From Podochytrium sp. JEL0797 (Eukaryota; Chytridiomycota; Chytridiomycetes; Chytridiales; Chytriomycetaceae), in the NCBI GenBank assembly GCA_027596195.1, contig JADGJG010000919.1, positions 1 to 10,900 of the forward strand: a DNA stretch of 10,900 bases, read 5' to 3'. The notes beneath the pieces were generated by a model. It ran no database searches, was not told where the DNA came from, and saw only the letters and a list, made by a program, of their open reading frames with translations. This document shows, one piece after another, positions 1 to 6,989 of this stretch. The translations under genes and the position numbers were made by a program. Position 1 is the stretch's first letter; the number at the start of each line of letters is the position of its first letter.

Positions 1-108
1 GGTGTTTTGAGGAGAAAATTGTCTAAGTTTTATTCATGTGGCGAAGTTTGCCAAAAAGAGTCGAGACGAAAAAGCACAAGTCCTGTCGACTCTCAACAGA
101 TTGTGCGT

Positions 109-1122
109 TTATTTTCTCTCCCACAAAACTGTTTTCCGTTTGCCACCATAACCATCCCTCTCATTATCCATTCGAACCGTCCACCTCGCCTCCTCCAACA
201 CCCTCCCCAGCAAAAACAAAAGAAACTCATCCGCCAGCAGAAGGCCTTGACCCCAAAAGGCAAAGTAAACACGCTTCAATTTTGTACACAACAGCACCTC
301 CACCAAACCCCGTACCTCCATTTTCCAATCCAGAAACTCGTCAAAACGTGATATAGCAAAACTGAGTTCAATCAAGTCACGGTTGGATGCCAACTCTTTG
401 CAAGGAAATCCCTGCATCAAATGAATACCGTACAAGCCTGCCACACGCCCATACACGAAAAGAGCAGCCAGTTCCGATACACTGCATCCATACACCTCAA
501 ACCGTCTCACACGAATTTCCGACCTAGTCACGAGTTTGACAAGACCCAGAAGGTCAGCGCGTCCATCCTCATCAATAATATCGACTCTTGTTGTCACCCA
601 AGGCAAGTAGGATGCAAAATGCTCACTCGCAAAATACGCATCCACGCAAACGACGCCACCAAATCGATTCAACAATCGACAGAGATTGTACAGAGCAAAG
701 ACGACAGAAGTGGGAGCCTCTTCAGGATAAGTGAACGAGAAATCGGGCCAAATACTGTCCGGGGTCATTTCAACAGCAATTCCAGCCACATGCAAAACTT
801 GCGAGGCGTACTTCAGTCGCGGACATACGTGGCAGAAACGAACAAAGCTTATTGCGTCGAGGCCGGACGCTATCCGCTCCAAAACTTCAGTGGGCATAGA
901 CTCAAGGGTGCCAGGGAAGACTCGGGAAGACGGTGGTGAGGCCACGAAAGCGGAGGGGAGATCAATGTCGTCCAAGGGAGGGACACTCAGCAGTTTGCGG
1001 AGGACGTTGATTTCCTCGAGGGCGAGATTCAGCTTTGCCCTCAGAACTTGGTTCTCTGTGGCGGCCTGTGAGCAGCAGGATGAGGGCCATGGTGGTGGGT
1101 GAAGTTCGGCGCTCGTTGCCAT
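109..1122 (-). CDS. F-box protein with N-terminal coiled coil
   Basis: Intact 337-residue single-exon reading frame. Residues about 23-46 (ENQVLRAKLNLALEEINVLRK) are a leucine/charge-rich segment likely to form a short coiled coil. Residues about 73-112 begin LESMPTEVLERIASGLDAIS and continue with F-x-H-V-C-x-R, the usual F-box layout (LP.EVL..I...LD......C..VC..). By family knowledge, an F-box binds Skp1 and makes the protein a substrate receptor of an SCF ubiquitin ligase. The remaining ~220 residues show no repeat type I recognise, so the substrate is unknown. The start at 1122 is the first ATG upstream of the coiled coil, and there is no sign of an upstream exon. The stop codon TAA (109-111) lies inside an AATAAA hexamer. 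F-box class is fairly sure; function is not. Confidence 0.75.
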   Translation of the reverse strand: MATSAELHPPPWPSSCCSQAATENQVLRAKLNLALEEINVLRKLLSVPPLDDIDLPSAFVASPPSSRVFPGTLESMPTEVLERIASGLDAISFVRFCHVCPRLKYASQVLHVAGIAVEMTPDSIWPDFSFTYPEEAPTSVVFALYNLCRLLNRFGGVVCVDAYFASEHFASYLPWVTTRVDIIDEDGRADLLGLVKLVTRSEIRVRRFEVYGCSVSELAALFVYGRVAGLYGIHLMQGFPCKELASNRDLIELSFAISRFDEFLDWKMEVRGLVEVLLCTKLKRVYFAFWGQGLLLADEFLLFLLGRVLEEARWTVRMDNERDGYGGKRKTVLWERK

Positions 1123-1254
1123 TTTTCGACGCGAAAAATAATCGCGGAGTGTTTCGCTCGATGTGCGCTCGATGCCAAGTCAGACAAACCGAGGCGGTGG
1201 AGGGGAATGGGTTGAGTCGCTTCAGGAAGTTAATACGACGCGCATGAAGGAGGG

Positions 1255-1970
1255 CTGGCTCTTGCAACTTGATTCTCCAACAATGCCAATGCTGCTCCAA
1301 ATCAAGGCAAAATCGCGGATTCCTTGCTGATAATATTATTTAATTTGTTTGGGATTCTCTCGGATGCTTAAATGCTATGGCACGTTATTGCCATGGCTTT
1401 GATGCTCAGCCAAAATCACCAACCACCATCCAAACATTTGAATACGTGCAAAATCGGCAAATACCATACTTTACATGCCTTATTATTCGATACAACTTGC
1501 TATGGAACCTCCAACAGCGAGACTTTCCCTTTAATTTGGCTTTTGGAGGATTCTCCAAAAATGCCAATCCTGCTCCAAATCGAGCCAAATCACGTAATCC
1601 TTGGAGGTTATATTATTAAACTCGTTGAGGATTCTCGCGGATGCTTGAATGCTACGCCACGTTTTTGCAATGTTGACGTGAAGCCAGAATCATCGACCAC
1701 CACCATCCAAACGTTTGAATCCGTCCAAAGTCGGCAGATTCCATGCTTTAGACATCTTTTCCTTTGATTTGATTTCAGTGACGCTTGCCCTTTACTTTGA
1801 CTTTTGGAGGATTCTCCAAAAGTTCCAAATGCCAATTCTGCTCCAAATCGAGCCAAATCGCGGGTTCCTTGTTGATTATATTATTGAATTTGTTGGAAAT
1901 TCTCGCGGATGGTTGATTCCTATGGCGCGATATTGCGATGTTTTTAACAGCACCTTCAACCTTACCAGCG
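1255..1970. repeat. Diverged tandem repeat, about 2.6 copies of a 261-278 bp unit
   Basis: The phrase gattctccaa followed by atgccaa-tgctccaaatc occurs at 1271, 1549 and 1810, giving periods of 278 and 261 bp. Each copy continues with a ...ttatattatt(a/g)aa... segment, then ttctcgcgga tg-ttga, then a (c/a)acgt/gcga-ttttgc block. The first two copies also share accaccatccaaac-tttgaa and the (c/t)ggca-at-ccat-cttta stretch. Copies differ by many substitutions and small indels. Open frames in this stretch on both strands are short. Two minus-strand frames resemble each other (both begin MARFGA-LAF and contain SNVWMVV), but this follows from the DNA repeat and is not evidence of a gene. No terminal inverted repeats or transposase remnants were seen. 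From 1976 to 2402 I see nothing else. Confidence 0.75.
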
Positions 1971-2402
1971 TTTGAGCTAAAAGTCACGGTGGATGACAAA
2001 GACACGCGGCGTTATCGGAAATGAAATAACACCCCCTTATAATGGGCTTTCCATAACACCCAATTTGATAGATTGTGGCAAGACAAGCGCCTTGGCGTGA
2101 AGATGGGTGGTCGTTGCCAGAGTTCGATTCCATCAAACGTGATCACGAAAATCGGGCCGTCAAATGACCATCTCAGCCCCCGAAGCCACCCTCGATCTGA
2201 CCCTCCCCACGGCCACATTACGTAAACCACGGGATGGATAGCATACAGATTAGATAATAACTCTTTTTTATTTTGGTTTCTAACATTAACGATTCGCGGC
2301 GAAGGGGGAATGCAAAAGGGGGAATCCGCCACCAAACACAAAAAAACTAAAAAACATCTAAGGATTGCAGGATAATAATATAAGCACACGTGTAGCTCCA
2401 CT

Positions 2403-2421
2403 GTAGTAGTAGTAGTAGTAG
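2403..2421. repeat. GTA/TAG trinucleotide microsatellite
   Basis: Six perfect GTA units plus one base. They lie just downstream of the stop codon of the minus-strand gene at 2440-2889, so probably in its 3' untranslated region. Confidence 0.9.
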
Positions 2422-2439
2422 GGGAGGGGTAAAAGTCTT

Positions 2440-2889
2440 CTAGATGCACTTGAGCAGCTGGGAACAGCACAGGTCGACACGGTCCCACACGGACTCGACA
2501 AGGCCAGCATCGAAACAAGGGGCTCTACTCTTCAACGAATAGTTTTCGCGGGCCTGCTCAGCAATGGCGGTGATCCAGTCGTTCTCGTTGGGTTCGCAGG
2601 GATTGGCATCTCGGCGTGTTGGGGCAGCGGTTGGGGCAGCGGCGACGAGGGGCGGCGACTCTCTCAGCGACAGCGAACAGCGCGGACTCTGCGGAAAGTG
2701 CAGGCGCGGCTTTGCGTGGTTCGTGGGCAGCGACAGGCGGAAGAGGCGCAGCATCGCAATGTCCCTGCCAGTCAGTGGCTCAACGTGGCAGATGCTGCGG
2801 TCGTAGTCATCCGAAGAGAAAGTCGCTGCCCAGTCTGCGAAGCCCGCGAAGGTGACTCGTTTGGTGTGCGAGGGGCGAGTGGTGGCCAT
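2440..2889 (-). CDS. Small protein with RVxF-like motif and YDRS block, function unknown
   Basis: 149-residue single-exon frame. Residues 10-15 read KRVTFA, which fits the protein phosphatase 1 docking consensus ([K/R]-V-x-F). Residues about 29-52 read YDRSICHVEPLTGRDIAMLR. From memory, a YDR(S/T)-x-I-x-(V/P)-x-x-L(T/S) block after an RV-F strand is a recurring conserved segment in uncharacterised fungal proteins, so the frame is probably real; I could not check this by search. The middle (about residues 60-95) is Pro/Ala/Ser-rich and probably disordered. The C-terminal ~45 residues (DWITAIAEQARENY...) look helical. The ATG at 2889 follows an A-rich leader on the minus strand. A 168-residue open frame on the same strand (2012-2518) overlaps the 3' end in another frame and is treated as a shadow. 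Confidence 0.6.
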   Translation of the reverse strand: MATTRPSHTKRVTFAGFADWAATFSSDDYDRSICHVEPLTGRDIAMLRLFRLSLPTNHAKPRLHFPQSPRCSLSLRESPPLVAAAPTAAPTRRDANPCEPNENDWITAIAEQARENYSLKSRAPCFDAGLVESVWDRVDLCCSQLLKCI

Positions 2890-3733
2890 GTGAGGGGGGG
2901 GTGTTCGAGATGAAAAAAAATAAATATCAAAGGGAAAACTCGAAGTGCGTCATAAAGCAAAATGAAATGGAATTTTAACAAGGGAAACAAAGAAACGGAA
3001 TGGTTTCCTTGATTGTCTCGTGCCACATTGTTATGTCACAACACAATGGCGCAAGCAAACAATGCAAGAACAAGGACGCCTGGTCGCTTTGCCCCCCTGG
3101 CAACGAGAAATTCACAAGCCCAGAGGAGATGCCAACCAGACCCAGGCCCAAGGGTGCATTGAACGACCAAAGCCAATCAAAAGACACCCCAAAAGACACT
3201 TTCCTTCAAGATTTCATTCGGGGGTGTCTCCTCGCAAAGAGATTAATCAAAGTTCAAGCGCCAAATTCCATTTGGTGCTTGTGCGCAGCCCCCCATGCGC
3301 GAAAAGTCCCACGTGGAATGCCACCGAGATTCCACGTGTGAGGCGGGATGTTTCGAAATCAAGTTCTTGCACGACAAACATCGGATACCACACCTGTGCG
3401 ACACCTTCAATTCAAATGCTCCGAAGAAAGTCCCGATGACGCAGAAGAAATACAGCTGTTTCGTCACGATTTTTTTGGAGGAATACTTGTTGAATAAGAA
3501 TATTTGCACAGGCAAACTGCCAAAATATCCCTCGATTCGCGTGTCCATGAGCCATGGGTAAAAATTAGAAAAGGTGAGGCTTCACATCACACCATATAGA
3601 ATCCAACACATACACTACCATGTTGACTAATAATGGGATCAAAGCGTTGAAAACAGCATTTTGACTGGAGATAATGCAAGATCGAACTTGTGTTCTTTTT
3701 CTTTTTGTTGTCACAACCACAACTTCCCCGAAA
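2890..3733. other. Intergenic spacer between the divergent small gene and OPRT
   Basis: About 840 bp without a convincing gene. Open frames up to 139 residues exist, but they overlap one another on both strands and look non-coding. The left end is an A-rich leader of the minus-strand gene. The middle holds a perfect inverted repeat with two CACGTG boxes (3310-3338). The right end is a pyrimidine- and A-rich leader of the plus-strand OPRT gene. It probably contains the promoters of both divergent genes. Confidence 0.6.
3310..3338. promoter_or_regulatory. Perfect 10-bp inverted repeat carrying two CACGTG E-boxes
   Basis: CACGTGGAAT (3310-3319) and its exact reverse complement ATTCCACGTG (3329-3338) are separated by 9 bp. 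Each arm contains the CACGTG core, the binding site of bHLH factors such as Cbf1, Pho4 and USF in fungi and animals. The element lies about 395 bp upstream of the OPRT start codon and about 420 bp upstream of the divergent small gene. A regulatory role is inferred from motif and position only. Confidence 0.5.
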
Positions 3734-4645
3734 ATGACCGACACGATCAAACCATACCAGCGCGACTTCATCCGCTTCGCCATCGCCAACAACGTCCTCA
3801 CCTTCGGCTCCTTCACCCTCAAATCGGGCCGCACATCCCCCTACTTTTTCAACTCGGGCCTCTTCAACACCGGCGAAGCCCTCGCCCTTCTGGGGAAATA
3901 CTACGCTGCAGCCCTCGTAGACTCCCACCTCTCCTACAACGTCCTCTTCGGCCCCGCCTACAAAGGCATCCCCCTCGTGGCTTCCACCGCCGTGGCCCTG
4001 TACACAAACCACACAATCTCAACCCCTTACTCCTTCAACCGCAAGGAAAAGAAAGACCACGGAGAAGGCGGGAGCATCGTGGGTGCCAAGCTCGAAGGAA
4101 AGGTGGTTGTGATCGACGACGTCATCACAGCCGGAACCGCGATTCGCGAGTCCGTGGATATTATTCGCGCGAGTGGGGCTGAGTTGGTGGGAGTCTTGAT
4201 TTCGTTGGATCGACAGGAGAGGGGGATGGGGTGAGTGTGTTGTTGGATTTTGTTTTGCGGTTTTGCGGACTTTGAGCGAGAGATTGAATTCGAGTTGATG
4301 CTGCGTCATTCGCGTGATCCCGGGACCCGGAGATACCTGATTGGACGACGTGCGAGAGGCGGTGGACTTTCGCCAATTGGATCGGAGACTGAGCGATACC
4401 CCGCATGCCTGGAATTCGAAAGAACACCGTTCGACTGTCCAACTGATTCCCAACCCTCAATCCACCTCACCAGGGAAACCAAACTCTCTGCCATCCAACA
4501 AGTCGAACAAGACTACACCATCCCCGTCGTGAGCATCGTGTCCTTGAAACACGTGGTCGCGTACCTCAAGGAAGTCGGTGGAATGGAGAAGGAGGTGGAG
4601 AGCATTGTGAATTACTGGAAGGAGAACGGTGTTGGCAGTCTTTAA
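3734..4645 (+). CDS. URA5: Orotate phosphoribosyltransferase (EC 2.4.2.10)
   Basis: Two exons, 3734-4230 and 4474-4645, joined across a 243-nt GTGAGT...CAG intron, give 222 residues (yeast and bacterial enzymes are about 213-226). The enzyme transfers ribose-5-phosphate from PRPP to orotate to make OMP in pyrimidine synthesis. Visible hallmarks are [15 protein letters not shown] (residues 28-42), [10 protein letters not shown] (71-80), the flexible catalytic loop [13 protein letters not shown] (101-113) and the PRPP motif [13 protein letters not shown] (124-136). The splice joins DRQERGMG to [14 protein letters not shown], matching the contiguous family motif DRQERG-x-G-(x)-LSAIQ-VE. I chose the ATG at 3734 because family members begin at KPYQRDFI; an in-frame ATG at 3674 would add 20 unsupported residues. 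No OMP decarboxylase is fused, as usual in fungi. No AATAAA follows the stop closely. Confidence 0.95.
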
Positions 4646-4729
4646 AGAAATGTATTGGACTCTCTCGTAATAATCAGAATCGACTGACTTTGATTTTTTT
4701 TCCGCCAAACAAACCGCAACACAAAACAC

Positions 4730-5100
4730 ATGTACTTCTGCCCCACCTGCGGCAACCTCCTCCTCCTCGGCGTCGGCTCCGAAGCCTCCAACGAACTCTT
4801 CTGCCAAACCTGTCCCTACGTCAAACGCCTGGACCAGGTCTAGCGCACCCTAGTCCCCCCCCGCTTCCCCCACCTAACCCCTTCCCCCAGACCATCAAAA
4901 AGCGCCAATACTTCCCCCCCAAAACCGTCGAAGACGTCCTCGGCAGCGACTCCTCAACCTGGGACGAAGCCGACGCCATCTGCCCGAAATGCACCTTCGA
5001 ACGCGCGAATTACATGCAACTCCAAATCCGAACGGAAGAAGAATCCAAAACCACTTTTTATCGCTGTGTCGAGTGCAAATACACGTGGAGGGAGAACTAG
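4730..5100 (+). CDS. RPC11: RNA polymerase III subunit RPC11 (RPC10/POLR3K family)
   Basis: Two exons, 4730-4837 and 4891-5100, flank a 53-nt intron with donor GTCTAG, branch-like CCTAAC and acceptor CCCAG. The 105-residue product compares with about 108 in human. The N-terminal zinc ribbon uses Cys4, Cys7, Cys25 and Cys28 (FCPTCGN...FCQTCPYV). A linker with KTVEDVLG follows. The C-terminal TFIIS-like ribbon uses Cys67, Cys70, Cys95 and Cys98 (CPKC...TTFYRCVECKYTWREN). By family knowledge the subunit supports RNA 3' cleavage, termination and reinitiation by Pol III. The usual hairpin QxRSADEPM is here QIRTEEESK, so the acidic tip is altered (see findings). The start lies 84 bp after the OPRT stop. 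The gene is convergent with the next one, with 33 bp between stop codons; AATAAA is at 5110-5115. Confidence 0.93.
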
Positions 5101-5109
5101 GTCACGCGA

Positions 5110-5138
5110 AATAAAAAACGCATCTCTCTGGGTTTATT
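5110..5138. terminator. Back-to-back poly(A) signals between convergent genes
   Basis: AATAAA on the plus strand at 5110-5115 serves RPC11. AATAAA on the minus strand (TTTATT at 5133-5138) serves the FYR-domain gene and contains that gene's stop codon TAA (5134-5136). The two transcripts very likely overlap at their 3' ends. Assignment rests on hexamer identity and position. Confidence 0.55.
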
Positions 5139-6806
5139 GGCCATTCGACAAGTGTCCCTGATTCTCACCCACCGGTCCCCTATTCGCCGCCGAATTGATT
5201 CCATCATGGAACGAATACACCTGCTGCTGCTGATTCGGCTGCCCAGAATACGCCTGATACCCATTCCCCAACCACGACCCAACCTGCCCCCCACTCGACG
5301 GAACCACCCCACCCTGCAAAGACCCCCCTTCCTGCGAATACCCCCGGCCCATCGACATTTGCTGCTGCTGCTGCTGATACGCAGAAGACGCGAGATTCGG
5401 ATGCGTCACATTCCCAACCTCACTCTCAAACGACATGTTGTTCCCATCGCTCGCATCGAGATCATCGTCTCCATCCAAATCGTCATCATCGTACCGTGAC
5501 GCGCGGTGTTCCGGTTGAGGAGGTGGGAGTGTGATGGGAGAAGACGATTCGAAGCTTGTGAAGGAAGCGGAGGAAGAGTCGAGGATTTGTGAGTGTCGCG
5601 GTCGTTTGGAAGCAGTAGCCGGAGTCGCGGCACCGGATCCTTCCGCCTTGATGGCGCGTTTCGTCCCTCTCGCTTGGATGAATTCAAACTGTTTGCAAAA
5701 AATGAAACACCCAAACAAAAAACAGCATCAAAACAATCGCATTACCTCTCGAACCACATAATTCTTGCACTCCTCGGATCCAGGCAACTCCTGAATCAAC
5801 TTTTGCACAATCCCCTGCGTCAACCCAAAAAACTCTGGACCCGACAATCCGCTCGCGTGTTCCTTGTTTCGCAACGCGTGTGCGGCTATTCCAATCAACC
5901 ATCAGCATCAACCCACTCAACACATCCCCAGAAACAAACCTTTAAAAAACGGACTCCAAGCCCCAGTCAAACTCCCCGCCTCGACCCTCCTCTCCGGGAA
6001 ATCCTCAGGCGTAACCACAAACCGCGGGGCATCCCCTCCATCTACAATCTCACATTCATAATTCACACTCTTGTCTGGGTCCACGATACTCAAGAAATTC
6101 CGCACACTCTTGTATCCCACGGGGTAAATATACCGATCCGAGTGATACGCGACGCGGTCCGAGACGATATTCCCAATCGCAAGAATGGTCATCACCCCAA
6201 CAGACAGCGGAAACACCGCACTCCCATCCTCCTTCGTTTCGTATTTTTGAATTCGGATAGGTTTCGAGGCAATAGGTTTGCGTTGCTTCTTTTTGGGTTT
6301 CAAGGGAGTGGATGGGTCGAGCGGGACCAGGTTGATGGAGGGAAGTGTGGGGACTGTTGTGTGTTTCGGGTTGAGCGAGGGGGTTGGGAAGATTGCGACG
6401 ATCCATACCGCCCGTGATGGATTCATCCGAATCACTCATGAGATCCAAGGATTCTGTAGTCATTCCCGTTTTCTTGAGCCGCGAGAGGAGAAGACTGGGG
6501 GAACCAAAGCGAATCAGCGTTTGCGGTTCCCATTCGCATCCAGCAACACTCAACTCTCGCTCCTTCTCGACAGCCATCAACCGCGTCTTGAACTGCCACA
6601 ACTTGGATGCGAGAAACTCGTTTTCCTGGAGGTGTTTCGTGTGTTGGTTTGGCGTTGAGGGGTGAGTCAATGGATTCTGCTTACTTCGAGAACCTGCGGT
6701 CGAAGTCAAGATGAGTATGCGATACCGATAGATAGAATGATCCATCTGAAGGTCCTACCTCTCGCAGTTTCCGTTTCGCGCACTTGTATTTCTCCTCGAG
6801 ATTCAT
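5134..6806 (-). CDS. FYRN/FYRC-domain nuclear protein, TBRG1-like
   Basis: My six-exon model on the minus strand is 6806-6759, 6693-6685 (9-nt microexon), 6625-6409, 6353-5940, 5885-5746 and 5688-5134, giving 460 residues. All introns are GT..AG and 54-65 nt long, and the phases agree. Residues 1-45 form a basic coiled coil (EEKYKCAKRKLREVLEENEFL...). FYRN spans about 139-190 (LAIGNIVSDRVAYHSDRYIY then PVGYKS). FYRC spans about 191-275 (CEIVDGGDAPRFVVTPED, GSLTGAWSP, SGPEFFGL, VQKLIQELPGSEECKNY). FYR domains occur in chromatin proteins such as TBRG1, MLL and JmjC proteins. The order coiled coil-FYRN-FYRC without other domains fits TBRG1. The C-terminal ~180 residues are low complexity: an SKRPR basic patch, a YDDDDLDGDDDLD acidic run and poly-Gln tracts. 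A nuclear role is inferred; the exact function is unknown. Confidence 0.85.
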
Positions 6807-6989
6807 TGTTTTGACTCAAAGTTTTTTCTCGCCATCGCCGGGCCCGTAAACCAACTCTTCGACCACAACAAGCAACCTACTTACCTTCAACAACCATCAG
6901 CAATCTCCGACCAAAACAAAACAAAGAAGTATTCTACAACAACGAGCAAGCACCAACACGGAGCTTCGTTCTTTATTCAAAAGACCAGT

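Noticed and set aside
421..939. 172-residue plus-strand frame opposite the F-box gene
   Set aside because: Antisense shadow of a coherent F-box protein; composition is Ser/Thr/His-rich with no motif.
2105..2145. GTTCGATTCC at about 2122, matching the Pol III B-box and tRNA T-loop consensus
   Set aside because: The flanking bases do not form a T stem, no acceptor or anticodon stem can be drawn, and no good A box lies at the right distance.
2012..2518. 168-residue minus-strand open frame
   Set aside because: It overlaps the better-supported 2440-2889 gene in another frame, runs through the GTA microsatellite (Thr run) and shows no domain.
3674..3733. Upstream in-frame ATG adding 20 residues to OPRT
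   Set aside because: The family starts at the KPYQRDFI region; the extension is hydrophobic then Thr-rich and lies in the 5' leader. A targeting role is conceivable but unsupported.
3587..4012. Minus-strand frame rich in Gly/Val/Glu opposite OPRT
   Set aside because: Typical shadow of a GC-rich coding exon on the other strand; OPRT is certain.
5593..6417. 274-residue plus-strand frame across the FYR-domain gene
   Set aside because: It is antisense to the conserved FYRN/FYRC exons and has no domain of its own.
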